Shown piece after piece: positions 1 through 6,867 of a stretch of 14,757 bases of DNA. The position numbers and the translations under genes were made by a program. The DNA comes from Candidatus Atribacteria bacterium (GTDB lineage Bacteria; Bipolaricaulota; Bipolaricaulia; UBA7950; UBA9294): positions 1 to 14,757 of the forward strand of contig SPBW01000039.1 of the NCBI GenBank assembly GCA_004525685.1. Direction: 5' to 3'. The notes under the pieces are model-generated. The model was not told where the DNA came from and did not search any database. It worked only from the letters and a program-made list of their open reading frames with translations. Position 1 is the stretch's first letter. Every line of letters begins with the position of its first letter.

Positions 1-420
1 CGCCGGGACGTGGGGTCAGGACGTCTCGTACCGATTGAGGTCAATCCCTATCGCTTTGCTGGATGGGGAACCACCGATCTGGCCACGTTCGCCTATGGGT
101 TCAATGTCTACGAGCAGTACTTCGATGGCGTCGCTCCGAATCTTCTCTCTGGATCATGCGATACTTCGACCACGGCGTTCATCATTCTGCATCCACCACT
201 TGGAACGAGATTTCCTGAAGGATGGACTGTCGATCCGGCTGCACTCAGGCGGCTATTAGGCGATGTGTTGGAGCTGCGGCTCGTCGATCACGAAAAATGG
301 GGCATCCTGGGGATTGCCTTCATCCGCTATGAGACACGCCAGCAGGCTGAGCAAGCTGTACATCTCGATCTGCGCCTTCTGCTATCTGAAGACACAAGGG
401 CTCCCTCGCGGGCAGACTAG
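1..420 (+). CDS. ATP-grasp domain protein, C-terminal part (5' end cut by window edge)
   Basis: The frame is open from base 1 and ends at the TAG at 418-420, so only the last 139 or so residues are present and no start can be chosen. The visible part begins close to a PIEVNPYRFAGWGTTDL stretch. The E-x-N pair fits the metal-binding Glu/Asn at the end of an ATP-grasp catalytic domain, and the following Arg and Thr-Thr-Asp pattern matches, from memory, a family annotated only as ATP-grasp domain-containing protein. About 100 further residues follow with no recognisable extra domain. Such enzymes join a carboxylate to an amine or thiol through an acyl-phosphate; the substrate cannot be told from this end. 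It converges with the polyferredoxin gene on the other strand, 52 bp away. Family call fairly secure; specific function unknown. Confidence 0.7.
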   Translation, partial: RRDVGSGRLVPIEVNPYRFAGWGTTDLATFAYGFNVYEQYFDGVAPNLLSGSCDTSTTAFIILHPPLGTRFPEGWTVDPAALRRLLGDVLELRLVDHEKWGILGIAFIRYETRQQAEQAVHLDLRLLLSEDTRAPSRAD

Positions 421-449
421 GGCGTGATTCCTGCCGCGATGATCCCTCG

Positions 450-467
450 TGCGTCCGCATGGACGCA
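450..467. terminator. Short stem-loop between convergent genes
   Basis: TGCGTCC at 450-456 and GGACGCA at 461-467 are exact reverse complements around a GCAT loop. The element sits in the 52-bp gap between the stops of two converging genes, where a shared bidirectional terminator would be expected. There is no clear T run on either side, so it is a weak intrinsic terminator at best and could be chance. Confidence 0.3.
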
Positions 468-472
468 GCCGT

Positions 473-1435
473 CTAGTTCGTGCCTGATTGCTCAGAAGAC
501 GAATCGAGATCGTCTTGCCGCTTGCCACAGATGCTGAGCGCATCGGGTGGGCACACGCGGATGCATTCACCGCACAGAAGACAGTCTGCTGTTCGAACCA
601 CGCCTTTCGTGATCGCGTCTGAGGCGCAGGCCTTGTCGCACTGGCCACAGGAAACGCAGCTCGATGCTTCGCGAATGCGAAAGGGGCTCAACCGGGTAAC
701 AAGAGACAGCCAGGCTCCCAGAGGGCAGAACAGACGGCAGAATGGACGGAAGAGAACGATCGAGGCCAGCACGAACAGGCCGCTGATGCCAAGCGTTAGT
801 GGCGTACCGCCGAGCGTGAAGAAGGCCTTAAATGGCGTGAGTCCATTCCAGGTGAGTACACCCGTTGACAAGATTCGCAAGATGAGAGTGCTCAGCAACA
901 GGAAGGTGAGCCAACGAAGCATTCTCATCCAGTGCTCGGGAATGGATCTGCGCCATCGCTTCACATGCAACAGCTCTTGCAGTGCACCGAATGGGCATAC
1001 ATAGCCGCAGAATAGCCGCCCGACGAGCAGCGCAGACACCGTGGGCACCAGGAAGAGGAGCAAATAGCCAGTCGATGCCTTGAGGATCACATTCTGGACT
1101 GCGGAAATCGGACACAGCAGCCCGCCGACAACGAATCCAAGCACGATGACTGAAGCCAGCAGCAGCCATCGGCGCAGGGCAAAGCGGCGGGTCCAGATGA
1201 TGCCCAACCCAGCCAGGCTGAAACCGAGAACAAGCAGAAGCTTCAGCAATTGGTCATGCACGAAGTAGGCTTCTGCTAACTGATTGGCGTCATCTGCAGG
1301 CGCCGTGAATGTCCGTTCGGACTCAGATGTGCCAAACGAGCTGGCAGGCTCTCCAAAACCTTGGCCGAGACTCAGAAGAGCCGCTGCCATAACCACAACT
1401 ACCGTCAATGCTAGAACTGCGGCACGTCGTCCCAT
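473..1435 (-). CDS. NapH/NosR-type membrane polyferredoxin (4Fe-4S)
   Basis: A predicted 320-aa integral membrane iron-sulfur protein that probably carries electrons across or along the cytoplasmic membrane. Hydrophobic segments lie near residues 6-24 (signal anchor), 62-82, 90-110, 122-140, 172-192 and 212-230. Two C-x3-C-P motifs (C143/C147, C233/C237) are the hallmark of the NapH/NosR/CcoG-type Fer4_5 domain. The C-terminal tail holds two 4Fe-4S sites: C260, C263, C266, C270 and C285, C288, C291, C295. I chose the ATG at 1435 because it opens a good N-terminal membrane segment and lies 7 nt after the stop of the upstream gene. The open frame runs back to 1600 but that part overlaps the upstream gene. 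The Shine-Dalgarno is weak, so translation is probably coupled to the upstream gene. NapH itself pairs with periplasmic nitrate reductase, but no nap gene is visible, so the partner is unknown. Confidence 0.85.
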   Translation of the reverse strand: MGRRAAVLALTVVVVMAAALLSLGQGFGEPASSFGTSESERTFTAPADDANQLAEAYFVHDQLLKLLLVLGFSLAGLGIIWTRRFALRRWLLLASVIVLGFVVGGLLCPISAVQNVILKASTGYLLLFLVPTVSALLVGRLFCGYVCPFGALQELLHVKRWRRSIPEHWMRMLRWLTFLLLSTLILRILSTGVLTWNGLTPFKAFFTLGGTPLTLGISGLFVLASIVLFRPFCRLFCPLGAWLSLVTRLSPFRIREASSCVSCGQCDKACASDAITKGVVRTADCLLCGECIRVCPPDALSICGKRQDDLDSSSEQSGTN

Positions 1436-1442
1436 CACAGAC

Positions 1443-2090
1443 CTAGGACGAGAGATGGTCAAATCGAATGAAGACGCCATCGCCCACGATGAGAAGCGCG
1501 GAAACGGCGTTATCTGATCGCAGCGTGAACAATCGTACTGTGTTGGGGAGGATCTCTGGCAGCGAAACGCTCGATCCAACGGGCACTGAAATCGTATCAA
1601 CAGTCAGGATCCCATCTCGTAGGCTCGCGGAGCCGGTGACGCTTGAGATGTCTCCCGTTACGTCAAACGGATAGGTTCCACTCCATGCCTGTACCCACGC
1701 TGTGTCTGCTCCATCAGTCGGTTGCGTAGCAATGGGGAGCACCTTCTCTTCATAGCCTTCCTTGGTGCAGGTCTTCGAGATCTTCAGCGAGCCACTTCCG
1801 ACGGATGACAAAGAGATCTGAACCCACTTCTCATAGACTCCCCCGCCCTTGTCTTCCCAGGCTGTCTCCCCAAGAATCTGAATGCCCGTGCCTTCAATCG
1901 CGTACTCCTCCATCGAGGGCAGCGTACAGTTGTTGTGAGTCTTCTGCACTTGAATCCCTATTTCGCCAACTGTTCCAATCGGTGCGCTGATTGAGTCATA
2001 GTTGAAGTAGAAGTTGCATGCACTTGCACCCAGCGAGAATAACACCCCAAGAACCGCAGTCAGTGTCCATCCCACAAATCTCGTTCTCAA
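1443..2090 (-). CDS. Small exported protein, possible lipoprotein, partner of the polyferredoxin
   Basis: A 215-aa protein of unknown function. Starting from the TTG at 2090 the N-terminus is a textbook export signal: M-R-T-R, a hydrophobic core to about residue 20, then GASAC with Cys25. This fits signal peptidase I cleavage after ASA, or the looser lipobox pattern ending in Cys25. GGGAGG lies 4 nt before this TTG. The frame also allows a GTG at 2126, which would add 12 mostly acidic residues (EDEGG) ahead of the signal and lacks a good ribosome site, so TTG is preferred. The mature part has a HNNC motif near residue 55, a second Cys in KTCTKEGYEE, and beta-rich spacing. I half-recall similar proteins beginning ACNF and carrying the HNNC and KTC motifs, but cannot place them in a named family. 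The gene ends 7 nt before the polyferredoxin gene, implying one transcript and a shared role outside the cytoplasm. Confidence 0.65.
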   Translation of the reverse strand: MRTRFVGWTLTAVLGVLFSLGASACNFYFNYDSISAPIGTVGEIGIQVQKTHNNCTLPSMEEYAIEGTGIQILGETAWEDKGGGVYEKWVQISLSSVGSGSLKISKTCTKEGYEEKVLPIATQPTDGADTAWVQAWSGTYPFDVTGDISSVTGSASLRDGILTVDTISVPVGSSVSLPEILPNTVRLFTLRSDNAVSALLIVGDGVFIRFDHLSS

Positions 2091-2094
2091 CAGT

Positions 2095-2100
2095 CCTCCC
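2095..2100 (-). promoter_or_regulatory. Ribosome binding site that selects a TTG start
   Basis: On the minus strand GGGAGG precedes the TTG at 2090 by 4 nt. No comparable site stands before the GTG at 2126. Together with the signal peptide that begins right at this codon, it supports the TTG as the start of the exported protein. Confidence 0.5.
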
Positions 2101-2160
2101 TCATCCTCGAACACAGAGCGAATCACGGGTTTCTATCGCTCACGGTTTCAATGCTACGCA

Positions 2161-2210
2161 GAGAATGTGGAGAGAGTGTGGCAGAGAGAGGGTTGAGTTG
2201 TGGTTGTGCG
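2161..2210 (-). terminator. C-rich, G-poor (rut-like) transcript segment
   Basis: Read as minus-strand RNA, these 50 bases contain 25 C and only 2 G. That is the C-over-G bubble typical of Rho utilisation sites. It starts about 30 nt after the stop of the methyltransferase gene and ends about 70 nt before the start of the exported-protein gene. It may therefore end or attenuate the methyltransferase transcript. It could also just be an unstructured leader of the downstream gene. No hairpin plus U-tract is seen here. Confidence 0.35.
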
Positions 2211-2241
2211 CATTGCCTGTTGCCTACCGCAGGACACGTGC

Positions 2242-3066
2242 TTAGGCTGGCTTCCTCGCTCGTAGTGTTAAGAGCAGAGGTAGCTTGCTCGAGTACTGCG
2301 GCAAGCGATACCAGCCTCCGTCGTCGATTGTCATGCTGGGGAACATCTGAAAGAACAACTTCTCATACTCGTTGACGAACTCCAGTTGCAGGCCAGCATC
2401 GATCAGAGCATTGACGATATCGCTGACCGACCATTCCCACTCAGCGGACTCGTTTTGCCGGATGTAGGTTCCATCCGCGTAATCGTGGTCCCCTGCCGGC
2501 CACCGCGTAGGCTCGTCTTTGTGGAAGTAGGGATACCTGAACGCCAAGTTGCCCGTTTGCTCCTCTTCCAAGGCCATGATGACGGGGTGAGACTCCATGA
2601 GGTAGAAGAAGCCTCCAGGGTTGAGGTAGTGGGCGATGATGCGTCCCCATTCCGGCAGATCTCGGAGCCAGCAGAGCACGCCCTTGGAGGTGTAGACGAT
2701 GTCGTAGCGTTCGTCATGGACGCTACGCACGTCGTAGATATTGGCGTGGATGAACGTAGCGGAAAGGTCGAGTTCTTTGGCCAGCTGCCGGGCGCAGGCG
2801 ATGGATTCTCCCGAGAAATCGACGCCTGTAGCCGTTGCGCCTCGTCTCGCCCATGCCAGCGTGTCGGTGCCGATGTGACACTGGAGATGGAGCAGCGACT
2901 TGCCCTTCACATCGCCAACCTCACGAAGCTCAATGTCGTCCAGGAATTCTCTGCCTTCACGCAGCTTCGCGACTTCGCCGTACGCCCTCAGATGTACCGG
3001 TGCAACTTCATCCCACATCGCACGGTTCTTCGATTCTGCGTCGCAATGGTTGCGTGCTTGGCTCAC
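2242..3066 (-). CDS. Class I SAM-dependent methyltransferase
   Basis: A 274-aa soluble methyltransferase. The SAM-binding motif I is LLHLQCHIGTDTL at about residues 58-70, a variant of the usual hhDhGCGxG that I know from a large subfamily reading HLQCHFG. Motif II is GVDFS at 81-85, with an aromatic/acidic stretch (YDIVYTSKGVLCWL) at about 121-133 acting as motif IV. The C-terminal third is rich in Trp and Tyr (FRYPYFHKDEPTRW), likely forming the acceptor pocket; the acceptor cannot be predicted. The start is the GTG at 3066, supported by AGGAG 7 nt upstream. It lies 97 bp downstream of the zinc-ribbon gene in the same direction and is followed by a rut-like segment. Nothing suggests it acts on the neighbouring gene products. 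Family call strong, substrate unknown. Confidence 0.88.
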   Translation of the reverse strand: MSQARNHCDAESKNRAMWDEVAPVHLRAYGEVAKLREGREFLDDIELREVGDVKGKSLLHLQCHIGTDTLAWARRGATATGVDFSGESIACARQLAKELDLSATFIHANIYDVRSVHDERYDIVYTSKGVLCWLRDLPEWGRIIAHYLNPGGFFYLMESHPVIMALEEEQTGNLAFRYPYFHKDEPTRWPAGDHDYADGTYIRQNESAEWEWSVSDIVNALIDAGLQLEFVNEYEKLFFQMFPSMTIDDGGWYRLPQYSSKLPLLLTLRARKPA

Positions 3067-3140
3067 AGTGAACTCCTGTTCGTGGCTGGAGACCAGAGAA
3101 AGAACATAGAGAATGCCCGGCTAGGTTCATCTCATCATAA

Positions 3141-3172
3141 CGCCGAGCATGAGGGCGGTGGCCCTAGCGGCG
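3141..3172 (-). terminator. Nested stem-loop overlapping the zinc-ribbon stop codon
   Basis: Outer arms CGCCG (3141-3145) and CGGCG (3168-3172) enclose inner arms AGGGC (3152-3156) and GCCCT (3161-3165) with a GGTG loop. Part of the inner arm is the stop codon of the zinc-ribbon gene. There is no U-tract afterwards, so it may weaken read-through or protect the RNA 3' end rather than being a classic terminator. Confidence 0.25.
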
Positions 3173-3340
3173 ACGCTTCTTTGGTCGGCTTTGATTGCCC
3201 TTCTTCTTGGCTGCGGGCCGCTTCACATTGCAGTCCCGGCAGTAGACGGGGCGACTTGAGGTCAGCGGAAGGAAAGGCAATTCTTCGATCTCTTTTCCGC
3301 AGCTCTCACATTTCAAGTTGAACGCTCGTACGTCGTGCAT
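3164..3340 (-). CDS. Small CxxC/CxxC zinc-ribbon protein with basic tail
   Basis: A 58-aa protein with two metal-binding knuckles: C11-x2-C14 and C34-x2-C37 (CRDC), separated by 19 residues. The arrangement, with the RPVYCRDC stretch, strongly resembles the small CxxC-x17-CxxC family known from bacteria and archaea; the spacer here is two residues longer. The last 14 residues are almost all basic (KKKGNQSRPKKRRR), which suggests nucleic-acid or ribosome contact. The ATG at 3340 is preferred over the in-frame upstream codon at 3376 because a GGATGG element sits just before it and the family starts close to the first CxxC. A minus-strand TACAAT at 3392-3397 could be its -10 box, but no good -35 is seen. 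It heads the minus-strand run leading into the methyltransferase gene. Molecular role unknown. Confidence 0.75.
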   Translation of the reverse strand: MHDVRAFNLKCESCGKEIEELPFLPLTSSRPVYCRDCNVKRPAAKKKGNQSRPKKRRR

Positions 3341-3496
3341 GATCCATCCTTTGGCTACATCAGCTCGAATTCTCAAGATGTTGGTCCGGTGATTGTACTG
3401 TCACCATACACGGCCTGCAGATATGGAACAAGGCAGCGTTGCTCCAGCTATCGCAAGATGTCACGGGTAATCTCATCTGCTCTGTTGCGGAGGATT

Positions 3497-3515
3497 GATG
3501 CGAGTGTATCGCATC
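3497..3515. promoter_or_regulatory. Dyad upstream of glpK, candidate operator
   Basis: GATGCGA (3497-3503) and TCGCATC (3509-3515) are perfect inverted repeats around a 5-base centre, 19 bp in all. They lie 69 bp before the glpK start, in the 243-bp gap between divergent genes. A TAGACT at 3533-3538 could be the -10 box, but no convincing -35 is present at 16-18 bp. The size and symmetry fit a repressor or activator half-site pair. No regulator gene is in the window. Confidence 0.3.
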
Positions 3516-3583
3516 GTACGGCATGGTCATGCTAGACTGAGCGTTGCTCTGGATGCTGGATTTGATGATCGGGAGGAAACACA

Positions 3584-5113
3584 GTGGGACGACAAGGCGA
3601 CCAAGCGCGAATCGGAGCGATCGACATTGGAACAACCGGCGTGCGTTTCGTGCTGTTTGATGCGCAGGCGAATCCGATTGCATCTGCGTATCGCGAGCTC
3701 CCCCTGGCAACACCGAAGCCTGGGTGGGTCGAGCAGGATCCAGAGATTCTCCTGGCAGCCACCCTTACGACCTTGAACGAGGTTCTGGGCCATGGTCGCC
3801 AGGCGGAGGCTTTGATTGGCATCGGACTGACCAATCAGCGAGAAACGATCGTCGTTTGGGATAAAGAGACAGGCCGGCCACTTCATCCTGCCATCGTCTG
3901 GCAAGACCGACGCACGGCCAAGCGATGCAACGAGCTTCGACAACAGAAACAGGCTAACAGACTCTATGAGAAGACAGGATTATCTCTTGACCCCTATTTC
4001 TCTGCAACCAAGATCGAGTGGCTGCTGCAGAACGTTCCAGATCTGAAGGCACGGGCCGCGGATGGGAACGTGCTCTTCGGTACTGTCGATTCATGGCTCT
4101 TGTGGCAGTTAACAGGAGAGCACAAGACTGACGACACGAACGCCTCTCGCACCCTGCTGTACAACATCAATGAGCGAGTGTGGGATGACGAGTTGCTCGC
4201 CTTGTTTGACGTACCCAAGATGACGCTTCCATGTGTATGCCCGAGTCTGTCAGTCTTCGGGCGGATCAAGTCTGGATTGATTGGCGCTGGCGTTCCAATT
4301 GCCGGAGTTCTGGGAGATCAGCAGGGATCGTTGCTTGGTCAGGGCATCATCCATTCAGGACAAGCTCAGGTGACGTGGGGAACTGGCGCATTCCTGCTGA
4401 TGAACACGGGCGGGATTCGTGCACACAGCCGTTCCGGCTTGTTGTCGACGATTGCACGAACGTCCCCAGATGCGCCCGCCGTCTATGCGCTGGAAGGATC
4501 TGTCTTTGTTGCAGGCGCAGCGATTCAGTGGTTGCGCGACGCGATGGGATTGCTGGCAGAATCTGCCGACTCACAGGCTATGTCACATGCCGTCGATTGC
4601 ACAGATGGCGTGGTCTTCGTTCCAGCACTGACGGGGTTGGGGTCCCCTCATTGGGATCCAGATGCACGCGGGCTCATCATCGGGATCACTCGCGGAACCC
4701 GGCGAGAGCATTTGGTTCGCGCTGCGCTCGAGGCGATCGCCTACCAGACCCACGACGTAGTGCGGGCGATGGAGGATGACACCGGCACGCGGATGCCTGA
4801 GCTGCGTGTTGGCGGTGGCGCTGCGCAGAACGACTTCCTTTGCCAGTTCCAAAGCGATATCTTGGGCATACCCGTCATCCGGCCACGACATGGAGAGACC
4901 ACGGCGCAAGGAGCCGCCTTTGCCGCGGGGATTGCCGTCGGCTTGTGGGAAGGCGTCGAGGCCGTCAGCGAGCTGTGGCAAGAGGATCGGCGGTTTGAAC
5001 CTGCGATGTCGCGCTCGGCTCGAGAGGGACTGCTTGGAGAGTGGCAGCGCGCCGTCGAACGTGCAAAGGGTTGGTGTGTGACCCAGGAGAGCAGAGAATC
5101 GGAGGTCGAATGA
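3584..5113 (+). CDS. glpK: Glycerol kinase
   Basis: A 509-aa FGGY-family kinase that phosphorylates glycerol to sn-glycerol-3-phosphate with ATP in the cytoplasm. The N-terminal phosphate-binding loop is DIGTT at 14-18. The glycerol-binding set typical of GlpK is present: R86-E87 in NQRET, Y138 in LDPYFS, and D245-Q246 in GDQQ, where D245 is the catalytic base. FGTVDSWLLWQLTG (165-178), TDDTNASRT (182-190) and YALEGSVFVAGAAIQWLRD are also characteristic of glycerol rather than xylulose or gluconate kinases. Length is normal for the family. The start is the GTG at 3584, preceded by GGGAGGA about 7 nt upstream. The stop overlaps the start of the lipase gene by ATGA, so the two are translationally coupled. 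That fits glycerol being supplied by monoacylglycerol hydrolysis; no glpF or glpD is in the window. Confidence 0.96.
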   Translation: MGRQGDQARIGAIDIGTTGVRFVLFDAQANPIASAYRELPLATPKPGWVEQDPEILLAATLTTLNEVLGHGRQAEALIGIGLTNQRETIVVWDKETGRPLHPAIVWQDRRTAKRCNELRQQKQANRLYEKTGLSLDPYFSATKIEWLLQNVPDLKARAADGNVLFGTVDSWLLWQLTGEHKTDDTNASRTLLYNINERVWDDELLALFDVPKMTLPCVCPSLSVFGRIKSGLIGAGVPIAGVLGDQQGSLLGQGIIHSGQAQVTWGTGAFLLMNTGGIRAHSRSGLLSTIARTSPDAPAVYALEGSVFVAGAAIQWLRDAMGLLAESADSQAMSHAVDCTDGVVFVPALTGLGSPHWDPDARGLIIGITRGTRREHLVRAALEAIAYQTHDVVRAMEDDTGTRMPELRVGGGAAQNDFLCQFQSDILGIPVIRPRHGETTAQGAAFAAGIAVGLWEGVEAVSELWQEDRRFEPAMSRSAREGLLGEWQRAVERAKGWCVTQESRESEVE

Positions 5114-5946
5114 GGCATCAAGACGGTTTCTTGACGAGCGTTGGCGACGCTCGCATCTATCATCAATCCTGGCTTCCTAATGGAACACCGAAGGCAGCCA
5201 TCGTTCTCGTGCATGGGTTGGCCGAACATTCCGGCAGGTACTCGAACTTGATTGCGCACATGGTGGCGCAGAACATCGCTGTTCACGGACTCGATCACAT
5301 CGGGCATGGCAAGTCGGCGGGAACGCGGGTCTACGCGGAGCGATTCTCGGACTTCACCCATGCTCTAGGCTCGTTTGTCGATCACATTCGCATGCAGCAG
5401 CCTGATATCCCCATGTTCCTCTACGGACACAGCGTGGGAGCCCTCATTGCCGCCGTCTTCTTGATCGATCATTCCATAGATCTGGCAGGGGTCATCTTCT
5501 CCGGACCCTGCGTGAAGGTGCCGGCCAATGTCTCATCAACCACTGTTTTTCTAGCCAAGGTGCTCTCGCGGATTGCGCCGAAATTGGGGTTGTCAGCTGT
5601 CGACGCCAGCGGCATTAGCCGCGATCCTGCACAAGTGAAGGCCTATATCGATGATCCGCTCGTCTACAACGGCAAGACAACGGCACGGCTGGCTTGTGAG
5701 TTACTGAAGGCCATGCGGCGCGTTGCTGCCGAAGCGGCGGCCATCACGCTCCCGGCTCTCATCGTGCAAGGCAGTGCAGACACAGTCATCGATCCGGATG
5801 GAGCGAATCTCCTGCATGACTGGATAAGCTCGGAGGACAAGACGCTCAAGATCTACGCCGGGCTGTATCACGAAATCCACAACGAGCCCGAGCATCAAGA
5901 CGTGCTCGCTGACATCAGTGCATGGCTTGAACAGCGGTTGCGCTGA
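5110..5946 (+). CDS. Alpha/beta hydrolase, monoacylglycerol lipase-like
   Basis: A 278-aa serine hydrolase expected to cleave monoacylglycerols to glycerol and a free fatty acid. It has the HGLAEHSGRY motif (35-43) near the oxyanion hole, the nucleophile elbow GHSVG with Ser108, an acid in GSADTVIDP (D224, or possibly D228), and the base H254 in YHEIHNEPE. GLDHIGHGKS and the YIDDPLVYNGKTT cap segment are typical of the monoglyceride lipase/lysophospholipase (Hydrolase_4) group. There is no signal peptide, so it should be cytoplasmic. The ATG at 5110 is chosen because GGAGG precedes it and because it overlaps the glpK TGA as ATGA. The frame is open back to 5041 inside glpK, but that part is not needed. 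The coupling to glycerol kinase supports the glycerolipid substrate; lysophospholipase activity is an alternative. Confidence 0.88.
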   Translation: MRHQDGFLTSVGDARIYHQSWLPNGTPKAAIVLVHGLAEHSGRYSNLIAHMVAQNIAVHGLDHIGHGKSAGTRVYAERFSDFTHALGSFVDHIRMQQPDIPMFLYGHSVGALIAAVFLIDHSIDLAGVIFSGPCVKVPANVSSTTVFLAKVLSRIAPKLGLSAVDASGISRDPAQVKAYIDDPLVYNGKTTARLACELLKAMRRVAAEAAAITLPALIVQGSADTVIDPDGANLLHDWISSEDKTLKIYAGLYHEIHNEPEHQDVLADISAWLEQRLR

Positions 5947-5993
5947 AGAGGCGCACTCCCTGGACTCCCGCGATTACCTCAAGGAGTGATGTC

Positions 5994-6755
5994 ATGATGT
6001 CACGACAGAGAACACGACAAGCAGTGCTGACGATCTCAGCCATCCTCTTCCCGGTGACCTTCTACTACCTGTCACCTGCCGTGATCCTGATGGGAGCGAG
6101 CGAAGGCATCGTGACGGGCAGCTTCATCGTGTTCGGATTGCTGTTCTTTGGCTCCTTGTTCTTCGGGCGTGCATTTTGCGGATGGATCTGCCCGGGAGGA
6201 GCCATCGGAGAAGGCATGTGCCGCATCCGCGATCGACGTGTCACGCGCCGCTGGGTCAGCTGGATCAAGTACGCCATCTGGGTTCCCTGGCTCGCCCTCA
6301 TAGCGGCACTAGCGGTCCGTGCCGGTGGATTGACGCGCGCGGAATTCACCTACCAGACGTGGCACGGCATCTCCGTCAGTTCGTGGAATGCCCTCTTCGT
6401 GTTTGCCATTGTCGTGACGCTGATCGCTTCGTTAACTCTGCTGGTTGGAAGGCGCGGCTTCTGTCACACGGCCTGCTGGATGGCTCCATTCATGATTCTT
6501 GGTCGTGCCTTGCGCGATCGTCTGCGCCTGCCCGGCCTCCGCCTGCAAGTCCATGCCAGTGACTGCATCTCCTGTGGTGCCTGCACGCGTACGTGTCCCA
6601 TGAGTCTAGATGTTCAGGCGATGGTCAAGCATGAAGCGATGACGGCAACAGAATGCATTCTGTGCGCACGCTGCGCTGATGGATGTCCCAAGAATGTCAT
6701 TTCCCTTCGCTTCTGTGGGGCTTCAGATTGTTGGCACGACAACTCTCCACAATGA
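5994..6755 (+). CDS. Membrane polyferredoxin, 4Fe-4S, NapH-like (second, distinct)
   Basis: A 253-aa membrane iron-sulfur protein. Hydrophobic segments lie near residues 10-32, 38-57, 90-109, 131-151 and possibly 156-172. A C-x3-C-P motif (C62/C66 in CGWICPGGA) is followed by C157-x3-C161 without the proline. The tail carries two 4Fe-4S sites: C191, C194, C197, C201 and C221, C224, C227, C231, then two extra cysteines, C241 and C246. It is shorter than the polyferredoxin at 473-1435 and has a different membrane layout, so the two are not a recent duplication. AAGGAG stands 7 nt before the ATG at 5994; a second ATG follows directly. It lies 47 bp after the lipase in the same direction and may share its transcript, though a link to lipid breakdown is not obvious. 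Role: probable electron transfer, partner unknown. Confidence 0.85.
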   Translation: MMSRQRTRQAVLTISAILFPVTFYYLSPAVILMGASEGIVTGSFIVFGLLFFGSLFFGRAFCGWICPGGAIGEGMCRIRDRRVTRRWVSWIKYAIWVPWLALIAALAVRAGGLTRAEFTYQTWHGISVSSWNALFVFAIVVTLIASLTLLVGRRGFCHTACWMAPFMILGRALRDRLRLPGLRLQVHASDCISCGACTRTCPMSLDVQAMVKHEAMTATECILCARCADGCPKNVISLRFCGASDCWHDNSPQ

Positions 6756-6867
6756 AAGCACGCAGCTCGTGAAGCGACCCTCAACCTGGCTCTGCAAGTG
6801 GAGACCGGGTCCGCTTCGATCTCTTCATGACCTTCATGGTGGGGAGGATTCAATCTCACATCGACAA

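Noticed and set aside
591..600. GTTCGAACCA resembling a tRNA T-loop
   Set aside because: It sits within the polyferredoxin ferredoxin motif and has no acceptor stem or anticodon arm around it.
1436..1600. Upstream extension of the polyferredoxin frame
   Set aside because: It overlaps the exported-protein gene, reads as a Cys/Arg/Ser-rich non-membrane stretch, and the ATG at 1435 already opens a proper membrane segment.
2386..3321. 311-codon open frame on the plus strand
   Set aside because: It is antisense to the methyltransferase and zinc-ribbon genes, has no recognisable family, and its opposite strand has clear motifs and ribosome sites.
4231..4779. 182-codon plus-strand frame inside glpK
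   Set aside because: It is a shadow of the glycerol kinase reading frame, with Arg/Cys/Ser-rich nonsense composition.
5041..5109. Upstream extension of the lipase frame into glpK
   Set aside because: The extra residues are unlike the family N-terminus, and the GGAGG plus ATGA overlap points to 5110.
6756..6867. Convergent gap after the second polyferredoxin searched for a terminator
   Set aside because: Only 4-5-bp arms (for example CATGA/TCATG) with no T run were found, which is no better than chance.
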